From Solwaraspora sp. WMMD1047 (GTDB lineage: Bacteria > Actinomycetota > Actinomycetes > Mycobacteriales > Micromonosporaceae), in contig NZ_JARUBL010000001.1 of assembly GCF_029626155.1 (NCBI RefSeq), positions 3,204,501 to 3,268,500 on the forward strand: a DNA stretch of 64,000 bases, read 5' to 3'. Under the pieces are notes generated by a model. That model was not told the DNA's origin. It ran no database searches and worked only from the letters and a program-made list of their open reading frames with translations. This document shows positions 17,953-27,791 of the stretch, in pieces; within the stretch, counting starts at the first letter, position 1, and every line of letters starts with the position of its first letter. The position numbers and the translations under genes are program-made.

Positions 17953-20844
17953 TCAGGCAGGGCCAGTTTCCGGCGGTGACCTTCGTGCCGTCTGCACATG
18001 TTCGTGGGCGATGTGCAGGTTCGGCGGTGACAGTTGGCGGTGGGCCTCGTCGAGCAGATCGATGACGGGCCGGGTCCGCCCCTCCCACACGAGTGCTTCG
18101 AACCGCTCGGTACCCAGGGTTTCCCGCAGCGACGCGAGCCGTTTGTGGTTGTGTCGCTCGGCCCAGCGCAGCAACGCGCCGCCGGGCTGTTGAAGTAGTT
18201 CGTGGACGGCGGACAGCACGATGACCTCCTGCCGGGGCAGTCCGAGGTCGTCGAAGAACCGTGACGCGACCTGTAGTCCTAGGGCGGTGTTCCACAGCCA
18301 TCCCGTGCCGTCGATGCGGCGGAGCGCGGCACACAGCCATTCGGCGCCCGCGGCCGGGCCGGAGAGGTTGCGGGTCGCCTCGGCACGGATCAGGGTCGTG
18401 TAGGTGAGCAGGTCAGGATTGTCGACGTCCCGCAGGATCTTGTGTACGTCGTCGCTGAGCTGGGCGGCCCGGTCGAAGTCGGTGAGCAGCAGAGCCGTCA
18501 GGGCACGTTCGGTGAGTACCGCTGCCCCAACTCCCGGCTTCGGGTTCGCGGTGGCCTGCTGGGCGCGGTTCAGCAGGGCGTCGGCCCGGTTCAGGCTGCC
18601 GCAGAAGATCTCCGCGAAGGCGAGTCGGCGCAGCACTATCGCATAGCGGTCCATGTCGCCGGCCTCCTGGAACAGGGCGGCGGCCTCTTCGCCTGCGACG
18701 GTGGCCGCGTCGAGATCGCCCTGATGAGCCGCCAGCAGGGTCAACCCGCTCAGCGCCCGGGCGCGCACGGTCGGGGAGATGTGCTCGCCGCGGTGCAGCG
18801 TCGACTGCAACCATCGGCGGTCCACCGCGTGCTGGCCGGGCTCGTGCCAGTGCAGGGTCAGCGCCTCGGCGATGCGCTGCGCGGTCTGCGCGTCGCCCCG
18901 GTCGGCGGACCAGTCCATCGCTGTGCGGAACTGCTCGATCGTGGCGCCCACCAGCTGCGCAGCCGTGCCGTCGCCTTCGAACTGCTGGTGCGGATCGTCG
19001 GCGATCGCCACCACGAGCGCGGCGTGCCGGTCCCGGGTGTGATCAAGGTCGCCGTGCTCGGCCAGCTGCTCGGCCCCGTACGCCCGCAGCGTTTCCAGCA
19101 TCCGGTAGCGGCCGGATTCGTGGCTCAGCAGGGACTTGTCGACCAGCGCGGCGACGATGCCCGCGGTCGTGGCGGGTGGGTGGAGGTCGGCGGCCAGTTG
19201 CTCCGCCCAGCTGAGCTCGAACCGGCCGGCGAAGACGCTCAGCCGGGCGAACAGGCGGCGTTCGTCGTCGTCCAGGAGCCGGTAGCTCCAGTCCATGACA
19301 GCGTGCAGGGTACGGTGCCGCGGCTCGGCTGTGCGGCCGCCCCGGAGCAGGCCGAAGCGATCGCCGAGCCGGGCTGCGAGTTCAGCGATGGTGAAGGCGT
19401 TGGCGCGGGCTGCGGCCAGCTCGATGGCCAGGGGCAGACCGTCGAGTTCCCGGCAGATCGCGGCGACCGCCGTGGCGTTCCGGTCGGTCAGCGCGAAGCC
19501 GGGGCTAACGGCGGTTGCCCGTTCCACGAACAACCGGACGGCGGATGACCGGCCGGCCGACTCCGCCGTGGCGGCGCCGGCTTCGGGCATGGCCAGGCCG
19601 AGCAGCGGGAGCAGTACCTCGCCGGTGACGCCGAGCCGTTCCCGGCTGGTGGCCAGGACCCGCAACCCGGGGCACCCTGCCAGGATTCGCTCGGCCAGCC
19701 CGGCGGCGGAGCCCAGCAGGTGCTCGCAGTTGTCCAGGATCAGCAGGCCATCGACGCCGCGCAGGTGCTCGACAACGGAGTCCAGCCGGGGCCGGGTGCT
19801 GTGCGGCGGCAGACCCAGCGCGTCAGCCACCGCGTCCGGCAGCAGGTCCGGCTGCGTCAACGCGGCGAGTTCGACCAGCCATGCAGCCCGTCCAGCAGCG
19901 GCCTCCAGGGCGAGCCGGCTCTTGCCGGCCCCGCCCACTCCCGTCACGGTCACCAGCCGATGCGTCCGAAGCAGGCGCCGGACGGTCGCGACCTCGCTGT
20001 CGCGGCCGATGAAGGTGGTCAGCGGCCGGGGCAGCACCACGACCGGTACCGGTACATCCGGGCTCGACTCCAGGTCCGGGCGCAGCAACTGCCGGTGCAA
20101 CCCTCGCAGATGTTCCCCGGGTTCGGTGCCCAACCGTTCCACCAGCTCGCGGCGCGCAGCATCGAACGTGGCCAGGGCCTCGCCGAGCCGGCCGGACCGG
20201 TGCCGGGCGAGCATCAGCTGACCCCACAGCCGCTCGTTGAGCGGATACTCGGCGACCAGCGCGACCAGTTCGGCGATCAGCTCGTGGTGTCGGCCCTGGG
20301 CAAGGTCGGCGTCGACACGCGCCTCCACCGCACGTATCCGCAGCTCCTGCAACCGGGCGATTTCGGCTTCGGCGCCGGGCAGGTCGGCCACGTCGGCCAG
20401 CGCCGGTCCGCGCCACAGGGCGAGGGCCTCGCGCTGCAGCCCGGCCGCCCGACGGTGATCGCCCGCCTGCGCCGCCCGCGATCCGGCCTCGACCAACCGC
20501 TCGAAACGCTGCGCGTCCAGCGCACCGTCCGCCACCCGCAGCAGATAGCCGCCCTCGTGCGTCTCCAGGTCCGGCACCGGCCGGCCGGCGACCGACCGCA
20601 TCGCCCGGCGCACCTCGGCGACCCGGCCGTACAACAGCTCCGTGGCCCGCACCGGCGGGTCTTCCCACAGCGCTTCGACCAGGTGGTCGATGGACACGAC
20701 CGCATTCGGCCGGATCAGTAGCGCGGTCAGCAGCGCACGGTGCCGGGGCCCGCCGATCGAGACCCGCGCGCCGGCGAACCGGACCTCCAGCGGACCCAGA
20801 ACGCCAAAACCGAAACCTGCCTCCGCAACGCTGACCCCGGCCAC
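17953..20844 (-). CDS. AfsR/SARP-family transcriptional regulator with ATPase and TPR regions
   Basis: This 963-residue regulator has an OmpR-like winged-helix DNA-binding domain (FGVLGPLEVRF onward, residues about 12-100), a BTAD domain (about 105-255), and an STAND/NB-ARC-like ATPase. The ATPase has P-loop VTGVGGAGKSRLA near residue 303, Walker B LLILDNCEHLLG and the LPLAIELAAARA motif. A helical TPR-like C-terminus follows. The GTG at 20844 is the likely start. It lies downstream of the diterpenoid operon on the same strand, 185 bases after the cyclase, and is the obvious candidate pathway regulator. A decayed copy of its last codons lies at 27792. Confidence 0.88.
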   Translation of the reverse strand: MAGVSVAEAGFGFGVLGPLEVRFAGARVSIGGPRHRALLTALLIRPNAVVSIDHLVEALWEDPPVRATELLYGRVAEVRRAMRSVAGRPVPDLETHEGGYLLRVADGALDAQRFERLVEAGSRAAQAGDHRRAAGLQREALALWRGPALADVADLPGAEAEIARLQELRIRAVEARVDADLAQGRHHELIAELVALVAEYPLNERLWGQLMLARHRSGRLGEALATFDAARRELVERLGTEPGEHLRGLHRQLLRPDLESSPDVPVPVVVLPRPLTTFIGRDSEVATVRRLLRTHRLVTVTGVGGAGKSRLALEAAAGRAAWLVELAALTQPDLLPDAVADALGLPPHSTRPRLDSVVEHLRGVDGLLILDNCEHLLGSAAGLAERILAGCPGLRVLATSRERLGVTGEVLLPLLGLAMPEAGAATAESAGRSSAVRLFVERATAVSPGFALTDRNATAVAAICRELDGLPLAIELAAARANAFTIAELAARLGDRFGLLRGGRTAEPRHRTLHAVMDWSYRLLDDDERRLFARLSVFAGRFELSWAEQLAADLHPPATTAGIVAALVDKSLLSHESGRYRMLETLRAYGAEQLAEHGDLDHTRDRHAALVVAIADDPHQQFEGDGTAAQLVGATIEQFRTAMDWSADRGDAQTAQRIAEALTLHWHEPGQHAVDRRWLQSTLHRGEHISPTVRARALSGLTLLAAHQGDLDAATVAGEEAAALFQEAGDMDRYAIVLRRLAFAEIFCGSLNRADALLNRAQQATANPKPGVGAAVLTERALTALLLTDFDRAAQLSDDVHKILRDVDNPDLLTYTTLIRAEATRNLSGPAAGAEWLCAALRRIDGTGWLWNTALGLQVASRFFDDLGLPRQEVIVLSAVHELLQQPGGALLRWAERHNHKRLASLRETLGTERFEALVWEGRTRPVIDLLDEAHRQLSPPNLHIAHEHVQTARRSPPETGPA

Positions 20845-21029
20845 GGCGGCGAGGCTACCAACAACGACCCGGGACGGCAGCGAAAGGTACCGCTGAGGCT
20901 ACGGGTGCGGCGCCGGCGGTCGAGGGGGGATGCGCACCAGGCGTCGCCCGAGGACTGGTCGCGTACGTCCAGCCGCAGCACTGTCACGTGTCCGGCCGCC
21001 GCCATGCGGCTCGGGTCGCGCAGCCGGGG

Positions 21030-22580
21030 TCAGCAGCTCGGTATGGGACGCACAGCCGCCGTGTGCGCCCTGATCCGGCTGTTCACATGACCAAGGGCCA
21101 TGAGCGCGAAGATGTCCGCCAGCAGCGGTACGTGGAAGGTGAACGGCCGCGGGCCGATGGAGTCGCTGACCGACGGGATGCTGCCGTCCCCGCGTTGTCG
21201 CCGCAGCAGGAATCGGACCCCCTTGGACGCCGGTCGCGGATCCTTCTGCGTGCAGAGGGCCATGACGGCGTAGGAGGTGCTGATCGGGTCGCTGGGACCG
21301 CCTGCCCGCTGTCCCCATCCACCGTCCGCGTTCTGGCTCTCCCGCACGAAACGCAGTGCCCGCTGCGCGACAGTCCTCGCCGGGCCGGGGAACCGGCACG
21401 GAATCCGCGAAGCCATCAGCACCGCGCGAAAAACGGTGTGGAGTTGACTGCTGCTCCAGTCCGGTGGGAAGGTGCCGTCTTCGAGCTGCTGATCCGCGAG
21501 GAATCGCAATCCGTCGGTGAGAACCGCCTGGTGTTGCGGGATGTCGAACGTGAACGCGTCGAGTGCGGCGGCCGTCATACACGCTTCGGGCGCGGAACCG
21601 CGGACGTACGTAGGGAAGCCGCCCTGCGGGTGCCTGACCGCGGACAGCGAGGCCAGTCCGCGATTGACCGCACACGCGGCGGAGCGGCTCCCGCGGGTCC
21701 GGAGAAATTGCAGGGCGACGGAGGTGTCGTCCACGTCAGTCTGCAAGGCGACGTCCGTGTACGACCATCCACCCGCGGGTTGCTGGCAACGCACCAGGCG
21801 GTCGGCGACCCGGTCCAGTACCCGCTGCGGGGCGCCGGCGGCTGCGAGTGCGACGCCGGCGGTCACCGTGCACCACGTGTCGGTGTCTGTGACGAACGGA
21901 GCACTCCCGTCGGACCGCACGTGCTGTAGCGCTTTGCGGACTCCGTCCGCGACGACCGATTCCGTACCGGGGAGCCGCTGTAGCGCGTGCAGGGCGAAGA
22001 GGTGGATGAGGAGGTTGCCCTCCCAGACTTCAGGGAGCCGTTGGGTGGCCAGCAGAACGCGGACGTCCTCGTCGTCGAACGTCTCGCAGAGCAGGCCCTT
22101 CAACGCCGTCACCTGTACCTGTGCCCAGGAATGCAGACCGTTGCGTTGCAGGACGTGCTGGTAGGAACTGGGAGCGTGCTCGGCAGATCCGCCGAGGGCG
22201 GTGACTACGCCGTCAACCAGCGCACGTTTGCGCGGTCCGGTGAAGGTGGGGGAGCGCTCGATGATTCGGGAGCGGACTTCCTCACTGAGCCCCCCACCCT
22301 GACGGAGGGCAGTCTGGGCGATGGCCGAGTCGAACGGATCGGAGTCCGCCGGAAGAGACCGCAGGTAGGTGATCTGCTTGGTCGCCGGCAGCCCGAGGCG
22401 TTGCATCAGGCGTACCAGAAGGGCGGTCTCCAATGGCCGGCCGCGGCACGGCGCCCGTACGGCTCCCTCGGAGTCGATGTGCGTGGTGACGTACTCGGTC
22501 AGCCGAGCTGTCGCACCCTCCAGCGACCCGGGAAAGGACGAGGAGTGCCATGAATCGCTGTGGCGGTGCAAGGGTCGCAT
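21030..22580 (-). CDS. Class II terpene cyclase (DxDD-type diterpene cyclase)
   Basis: This 516-residue protein resembles bacterial class II diterpene cyclases, which protonate the terminal double bond of geranylgeranyl diphosphate to give a bicyclic diphosphate. The catalytic acid motif is DVDDTS at residues 282-287 (DxDD). Several squalene-cyclase-like repeats are visible, such as QQPAGGWSY, RHPQGGFPTY, EDGTFPPDW and QNADGGWGQ. No class I DDxxD motif is present, so it needs the partner synthase encoded at 23949. The ATG at 22580 lacks a clear Shine-Dalgarno. It starts 32 bases after the P450 stop and is presumably co-transcribed. No GGPP synthase is in the window. Confidence 0.87.
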   Translation of the reverse strand: MRPLHRHSDSWHSSSFPGSLEGATARLTEYVTTHIDSEGAVRAPCRGRPLETALLVRLMQRLGLPATKQITYLRSLPADSDPFDSAIAQTALRQGGGLSEEVRSRIIERSPTFTGPRKRALVDGVVTALGGSAEHAPSSYQHVLQRNGLHSWAQVQVTALKGLLCETFDDEDVRVLLATQRLPEVWEGNLLIHLFALHALQRLPGTESVVADGVRKALQHVRSDGSAPFVTDTDTWCTVTAGVALAAAGAPQRVLDRVADRLVRCQQPAGGWSYTDVALQTDVDDTSVALQFLRTRGSRSAACAVNRGLASLSAVRHPQGGFPTYVRGSAPEACMTAAALDAFTFDIPQHQAVLTDGLRFLADQQLEDGTFPPDWSSSQLHTVFRAVLMASRIPCRFPGPARTVAQRALRFVRESQNADGGWGQRAGGPSDPISTSYAVMALCTQKDPRPASKGVRFLLRRQRGDGSIPSVSDSIGPRPFTFHVPLLADIFALMALGHVNSRIRAHTAAVRPIPSC

Positions 22581-22612
22581 GAAGGGGATTCACCAGTTCT
22601 GGATTGATCGAC

Positions 22613-23956
22613 TCATTGACGGCGTTGGACGGTGACCGGCATCCGATCCGGCCGTAGCGTGACAACCGCCTTCGGTCGGACACGGGCCGAAGCAGGCAGC
22701 ACTCGCCAGCGTGCGATGAGGCTCGCTAGGATCGTCATGACCTCACTCACGCCGAAGGCCTCACCGACACACCGGTGCATTCCTGCGCCGAAGGGCAGGT
22801 AGGCGCCACGCGGCAACTCTCGCTGCCTGTCCGGAAGCCACCGGTCGGGATCGAAACGCTCGGGATCGGTGTACCAGCGGGGATCCCGGTGCAGGCCGTA
22901 AGGACTGAAGTACACGGACGCGCCGACGCCGACCTCCTGGCCGCCCAGGTGCAGGGGTACCGCTGCCCGTCGCCGCACCAGCCACACCGGGGGGAACAGC
23001 CGCAAGGCCTCCCGAACGACCCTGTTCAGATACCTCAGTTGGGTCAGGTCCTCCGCTTCGACCGGCCGCCCCCGCAGCACGTGCCCGATCTCGTCCGCCA
23101 CGCGTACGGCGGTGTCGGGATGGCGGTCCAACAGGTGGAACGTCCAACACACCGTGGTCGCAACCGTCTCGACCCCGGCCACCAGCATCGTCATGATCTC
23201 GTCGTGGACCTGCTCGTCGTCCAACCCCGGCAGTCCCAGGTCCTGGGCGTCCCAGAGCTGGCTCAGGAAGTAGGGGCGCGCCTCAACGGATCCGTGGGAG
23301 GGGAAACGCCTGCCGAGTGCGCCGGCGATCGCGTGCAGGCTCCCAAGCGCGACGGCATACCGCCGGCCGCTCGTGGTCGGAAGCCTCATCGAGGCGAACG
23401 CGCGTCGTGAGGCGATGTCAAGGCAGGTGGGCAGCGCGGCAGCCACCTCGTACGCCATGGCCCCGGGTGACGGCACACCGAACAGGGTCGCGAGCACGCC
23501 GGTGGCGGCGACGGCCAGCATCTGCTGGACGAAGTCGACAGATTCCCCCTCGGTCCACCGTGCGGCTTGTACCTCCGCCGCTCGCCGAAAAGCCGGAACG
23601 TAGGACGCGACCCGCTCACGGTGGAACACCGGCTGGATCAGCCGCCGTTGCTGTCGGTGGAAGTCGCCGTCCGAGCTTCCCAGGCCATTGCCGGTCAAGG
23701 CGCGGGTCTTGTCACCGTCCCGGCCACGTCCGACCTCGCCGGAGAGTTCGGTGAGAAGCCGCCACACCAGGTCCGGCTCGTTGACCAGGTACGCCGGGTG
23801 GCGACGCAGCGTGAAGCTGGTCACCGCGCCCAAGGCTCGCTGCCGCTCCACGAATTCCAGCGGTCGCCACCGCAGCCACGGAAGGTGGCCGAGCACGGGC
23901 AGCGCACCCGGAATCCGGGAGTGCGTTGTGGAAGTGGACGTCCCCGCGTCAGACAT
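22613..23956 (-). CDS. Cytochrome P450
   Basis: This 447-residue heme monooxygenase has the I-helix oxygen-activation motif LVAGVETVATT, the ExxR motif in REALRLFPPVW, the PERFDPDRW meander and the heme-ligand loop FGAGMHRCVG. The start overlaps the end of the upstream terpene synthase gene by eight bases, so the two are translationally coupled. It probably oxidises the cyclised terpene. Redox partners are not encoded nearby. Confidence 0.93.
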   Translation of the reverse strand: MSDAGTSTSTTHSRIPGALPVLGHLPWLRWRPLEFVERQRALGAVTSFTLRRHPAYLVNEPDLVWRLLTELSGEVGRGRDGDKTRALTGNGLGSSDGDFHRQQRRLIQPVFHRERVASYVPAFRRAAEVQAARWTEGESVDFVQQMLAVAATGVLATLFGVPSPGAMAYEVAAALPTCLDIASRRAFASMRLPTTSGRRYAVALGSLHAIAGALGRRFPSHGSVEARPYFLSQLWDAQDLGLPGLDDEQVHDEIMTMLVAGVETVATTVCWTFHLLDRHPDTAVRVADEIGHVLRGRPVEAEDLTQLRYLNRVVREALRLFPPVWLVRRRAAVPLHLGGQEVGVGASVYFSPYGLHRDPRWYTDPERFDPDRWLPDRQRELPRGAYLPFGAGMHRCVGEAFGVSEVMTILASLIARWRVLPASARVRPKAVVTLRPDRMPVTVQRRQ

Positions 23957-24932
23957 CGTGGCCCTCAGCCATGGCTGCGACGTGGTATCGAGCCGGCATG
24001 GTGATCGTGAACCACTCGTACTGGCCCTGCATCCAACTCTCCATTCCCCTGACGCACCGGAGCACGCCCGCTCGCACGTCCGCCGGGAGGCGCGCGAGCT
24101 CAGGGCCGCGACTCAACTCGGCCGCCCTGGCGATGAACTCCTGAGCCTTGTCGTTGGTCATCGCGACTGCACGTGCCTTGGCCGCATCCTCCGACAGGTC
24201 CAGGCACCGGGAGAGCACCTCGACGAGGTTGAAGTGTCTGCCCTCGCTGCGCTCCTTGCGGTAGGAGTAGATGTCGTTCGTCCAGGTGAGCACATCCGCG
24301 CAGATGTCCCGGAGCTCTCGCCACGGCGGTGCGTCGCGGAACTCGCGCGGCAGGTCGGCACGTGCGGCGACCTCGATCAGATCGATGGTTGGCTTGGCCG
24401 CCCCTTCCTCCCGGCGCAGGCGCACGAACTCCTCGAAGGTGGTCACCCGGGCCGCCGTCGACGAGCCCGCGTACCGGACCGCGTGGAGCACGAAGCTGTC
24501 CAGATGCTGGCGGAACTGGGCGACCCAGCCGTGGCTCATGTGCCGTACGACGTCGTCGTACCATTCCCGCACCCCGGCGACGACGACCTCGGGGAGCGCG
24601 CTCGCCAGCGCGGGGTCGGCGAAGGCGGGCGAGCCGATGGAAGTCAGGTCGCCGACCTCTCGGGCGGCGAAGACATCCTCGAGGAGGTCGTCCAGCGGAA
24701 AGATCCACAGCACCCACTCGGCGGCCGGAAAGATGTTGTCGGCAGAGGCCTGGGGCGAAATCCGGCAGATCAGGTCCACCATGACGTCCTCGCCCGGTAC
24801 GACGCTTGTCAGTCCGTGGGCTTCCAACCGGCTGTAGATCGTGCGGGCTCGGGCTCGGACGAGATCCTCCGAGGGGTATCGACCGTTGTCGAAGGTCAGC
24901 TCCAGGCGCGGTAGACCGCTGGTTACCGTCAT
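23949..24932 (-). CDS. Class I terpene synthase
   Basis: This 327-residue synthase has the aspartate-rich motif DDLLED at residues 81-86 and the NSE metal motif NDIYSYRKE at residues 219-227. Both bind the magnesium cluster that ionises a prenyl diphosphate. Beside a DxDD class II cyclase it most likely ionises the bicyclic diphosphate made by that enzyme, completing a two-enzyme bacterial diterpene scaffold, which is inference from context. It overlaps both flanking P450 genes, by four bases upstream (ATGA) and eight downstream. Confidence 0.9.
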   Translation of the reverse strand: MTVTSGLPRLELTFDNGRYPSEDLVRARARTIYSRLEAHGLTSVVPGEDVMVDLICRISPQASADNIFPAAEWVLWIFPLDDLLEDVFAAREVGDLTSIGSPAFADPALASALPEVVVAGVREWYDDVVRHMSHGWVAQFRQHLDSFVLHAVRYAGSSTAARVTTFEEFVRLRREEGAAKPTIDLIEVAARADLPREFRDAPPWRELRDICADVLTWTNDIYSYRKERSEGRHFNLVEVLSRCLDLSEDAAKARAVAMTNDKAQEFIARAAELSRGPELARLPADVRAGVLRCVRGMESWMQGQYEWFTITMPARYHVAAMAEGHDV

Positions 24933-26323
24933 GCCGTCCCCTCGTGCGCCGATGACAGCGGCCGGGGGATCATCGGCATCCGGTCCGGGTGTACGGTCCC
25001 CGTCGCCACTTCGCGGATCGGTCGGTCCACGGCCGGTTCCAGCCGTTGGCGGAAGCAGATCACGGCGAGGCTGGTCGCGACCGCGGCGAGGGCCATCCTC
25101 TTTCCGATGCAGACGTGCGCTCCCGCGCCGAACGGGATGTACGCGTCCTTGGCCGACGAATCCGCCCTGCCGGGTAACCAGCGGTCGGGGTCGAACTGCC
25201 GCGGCTGCGGGAACCAGCGGCGGTCGTGGTGCAGGATGTACGGGCTGAAAACGATCTCGGCGTGCGCCGGCAGGTCGACCTCGCCCAGCCGGACCGGTCG
25301 TATCGTCCGGCGCATGATGAAGGGAACGGGGTAGCGGCGCAGAGTCTCGCTGATCACCCTCTCGAGGTAGGTCAGCGACGACAGGCGCTCGAGTGTGAGC
25401 TCCTGGTTTCCGAGCACCTCGTCAAGTTCCCGGCGGACGGTGTCCTCGATCCGCGGGTTGCGGAAGATCTCGTACAGCGCCCAGGCCAGCACAGCACCAG
25501 TGGTCTCACTGCCGGCCACGAGCAGGGTCATCACCTGGTCGCGGATCGCCCGGACCGACAGCGCGTCACCGTTGTCGTCCCGGACGGCGAGGAGCGAGGT
25601 GAGTAGGTCGTCGGGGGCCGTCGGCCCTCGGTCCTCCGCGCGACGGGCGGTGATGATGTCGTTCACCAGGGCATCCATCGCTCGCATGGACGTGCGGAAG
25701 CGGATGTTCCCGGGCGTGGGCAGCCGGTCCCATCCGTTCGGCATCGCCGTGCGGGCCAGCACGCCCCGGAACAGCACCGGCATGTTGTGCCGGATGCTCG
25801 CCAGCTTGTCGTTGGTGAGACCGGTTGAGAACAGGCTCCGGGCAGCGCTGGTCAACGCGAGGTCGTTCATGTGCTCGTCGAGGGCGAACGCTCGGCCCGG
25901 CGTCCATGAGTCGACCACCTTCTCGGTCTCGTCACGGACACGCCTGACATGCGCGGCGATGTGCTGGTTGGTGAAGGCCGATCGCAGCGCCCTTCGTTGG
26001 CGTTGGTGGGACTCGCCGTATGAGGTGAGAAGGGAGTCGCCGAACCAGGTGCCCGCCTTCTCCATCAGCAGCCCGCGATCGTAGTGCTGGTCCCCCGGCA
26101 CAAGCAGCCGTCGAACGAGTGCCGGGTGGGTGACCACATAGGCGGGTACCGGCCCGAGCCGGATCCGTACCACCTCACTGACCGCCGCGAGGGAGGACAG
26201 GAATTCCAGGCGTCGGGTCAGCAGGGCGGGGGCGTGCCCGACAACGGGCCATCCGCCCGGGGCAGACACCGGACCTGCGGCTGGTGACCGCGGCCTCGTT
26301 TCGTCGGACTTCTGCATCACCAC
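24929..26323 (-). CDS. Cytochrome P450
   Basis: This heme monooxygenase of about 464 residues has the I-helix LVAGSETTGAVLAW, ExxR in SETLRRYPVPF, PRQFDPDRWLPG and the heme loop FGAGAHVCIGKRMAL. It is a second oxidative tailoring enzyme of the terpenoid operon. The start is set by a strong AGGGAGG five bases upstream of GTG 26323. GTG 26320 and ATG 26317 follow immediately and could be used instead. An in-frame GTG at 26350 has no ribosome site. The two P450s of this cluster are only distantly alike. Confidence 0.92.
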   Translation of the reverse strand: MVMQKSDETRPRSPAAGPVSAPGGWPVVGHAPALLTRRLEFLSSLAAVSEVVRIRLGPVPAYVVTHPALVRRLLVPGDQHYDRGLLMEKAGTWFGDSLLTSYGESHQRQRRALRSAFTNQHIAAHVRRVRDETEKVVDSWTPGRAFALDEHMNDLALTSAARSLFSTGLTNDKLASIRHNMPVLFRGVLARTAMPNGWDRLPTPGNIRFRTSMRAMDALVNDIITARRAEDRGPTAPDDLLTSLLAVRDDNGDALSVRAIRDQVMTLLVAGSETTGAVLAWALYEIFRNPRIEDTVRRELDEVLGNQELTLERLSSLTYLERVISETLRRYPVPFIMRRTIRPVRLGEVDLPAHAEIVFSPYILHHDRRWFPQPRQFDPDRWLPGRADSSAKDAYIPFGAGAHVCIGKRMALAAVATSLAVICFRQRLEPAVDRPIREVATGTVHPDRMPMIPRPLSSAHEGTA

Positions 26324-26389
26324 GGTTACCTCCCTGATGAACCTGTGCACGGGCGCCGACTGCTACGGGATGCGGGGAACAGGTGGCCA

Positions 26390-26848
26390 CTAGCTTCTGC
26401 CGACAACCGATGGGTTGCCCTGCATCCACAGGACCGTGACGTGCCTGTTCGTGAACCGCCAGCCGTCCGGGGTGCGAAGCAACCGGTCCTCGTAGCGGGC
26501 GCCGATCAGGCACAGGTCCCCGTCGGGCAGGCCGTGCCGCACATGCTGGGCGATCGTGTAGCTGGAGTGTGTCGCCTGATCACCGTGTACGGCGACCAGA
26601 TGGTTGCCGTTCACGTGCTGGCTGGCGTCCAGGGGCTGGAGTATGGCGCGGACGAGCTCGGTGATCCCGTCCGGGCCCTCGCCGGTCCCGACGCCAGCGA
26701 CCTCGATGCGGGCGTCGTCGGTGAACAACTGGCCGATCGCGGCCCAATCGCGGCTGTCCAGCGCCAGAGCGTACCGATTGGCCACGGCCGCTACGTCCAT
26801 CCGGTCGGCGAGGTCCCGGACGAGGTCCTCATCCGTCAAGCGATCCAT
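26390..26848 (-). CDS. SnoaL-like / NTF2-fold protein
   Basis: This 152-residue protein has the nuclear-transport-factor-2 fold signature RYALALDSRDWAAIGQLFTDDARIEV with the usual continuation (ITELVRAIL, WRFTNRHVTVLW). Family members include polyketide cyclases, dehydratases and epoxide hydrolases acting on small hydrophobic substrates. In this operon it may open an epoxide or dehydrate a P450 product. ATG 26848 is chosen because GGAGGAG sits about five bases upstream. A GTG two codons earlier overlaps that site. Confidence 0.8.
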   Translation of the reverse strand: MDRLTDEDLVRDLADRMDVAAVANRYALALDSRDWAAIGQLFTDDARIEVAGVGTGEGPDGITELVRAILQPLDASQHVNGNHLVAVHGDQATHSSYTIAQHVRHGLPDGDLCLIGARYEDRLLRTPDGWRFTNRHVTVLWMQGNPSVVGRS

Positions 26849-26887
26849 TGCCACTCCTCCGGATGCCGCCGGAACGCCTGACCACGC

Positions 26888-27739
26888 TCAGCGGGCACAG
26901 TCGAAGTACCAGACGGTCGCTCCACCGCGGGACGGGTCGAACCACCGGGGGACCTGCCGCCCGTGCTGGTCGGCGAGCTCGGCGAAGGTATGCTCCGCGA
27001 GGCGCCATCCGTGACCGGCCAGCCAGTCGTGCGGCGGGGTCGGCGGTCCGCTGCGGAACAGGCCGAGTACGCGGTCGACGCCGTCATTGGCGATTTCCTC
27101 ATCGTGGAGGCCTGCCCGCAGCGACGTGGCCACCTCGATGCCGAGGTGGCTGCCCGGCGCGGAGAGTTCACCGATCCGCCGCAGCATCAGGTCGAGCTCG
27201 GCGCGGTTCAGGTAGATCGTGAGCCCTTCGGCCAGCCAACCGGTCGGCCGGGACGGGTCGAAACCCGCGGCGGTCAAGGCGGCCGGCCAATCGTGGGCCA
27301 GGTCGATCGCAACCGGCGTACGCTCGGCCGTCGGCTCCAGGCCCGCGACGCGGGCCACGTCCTTCTTCAGCGCCAGGATGGCGGGCCGGTCCAGCTCGAA
27401 GACGCGCCGCCCCGCCCAAGGCAGCCGATACGCACGACCGTCCAGCCCCGCGCCCAGCAGCACGATCTGTTCGACGGGTAGGGCGGTCAACAGCCGGTCG
27501 TGATGTAGGGTCCGCACGGTGACCATGTCGCCCATCATTCGGGTCAGGCCCGCCATCTCGCCGGGCATCTCGTGGAGGCGAGGTGCCTGCCCGGGTTGGG
27601 CGAGTCCGAGGTGGACGAGGGTCGCCTCGGCCAGCGGGTCCCGGAAGGCGGGCGCGGCCGACAGCGACTCGGCGGCCCGCTGGGCGGCAACCAGGACGGC
27701 CGTCCACGCGACGCCGTCCGGCAGAGGTGGGGGATTCAT
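26888..27739 (-). CDS. SAM-dependent methyltransferase (PPM1/Tcmp/LCM-like family)
   Basis: This protein of about 283 residues belongs to the leucine carboxyl methyltransferase-like group common in actinomycetes. Markers are the N-terminal TAVLVAAQRAAES and FRDPLAE pair, the SAM-binding VLLGAGLDGRAYRLPW, FELDRP and the acceptor-side GWLAEGLTIYL. It is probably the first gene of the terpenoid operon, with ATG 27739 preferred over GTG 27748. It would add a methyl group to a hydroxyl or carboxyl of the terpenoid, which is inference. Confidence 0.85.
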   Translation of the reverse strand: MNPPPLPDGVAWTAVLVAAQRAAESLSAAPAFRDPLAEATLVHLGLAQPGQAPRLHEMPGEMAGLTRMMGDMVTVRTLHHDRLLTALPVEQIVLLGAGLDGRAYRLPWAGRRVFELDRPAILALKKDVARVAGLEPTAERTPVAIDLAHDWPAALTAAGFDPSRPTGWLAEGLTIYLNRAELDLMLRRIGELSAPGSHLGIEVATSLRAGLHDEEIANDGVDRVLGLFRSGPPTPPHDWLAGHGWRLAEHTFAELADQHGRQVPRWFDPSRGGATVWYFDCAR

Positions 27740-27791
27740 AACTCTCACGTCCAGGAGCTGAGACGGGATTCATGTGCTGCCTCCCGTTTGG

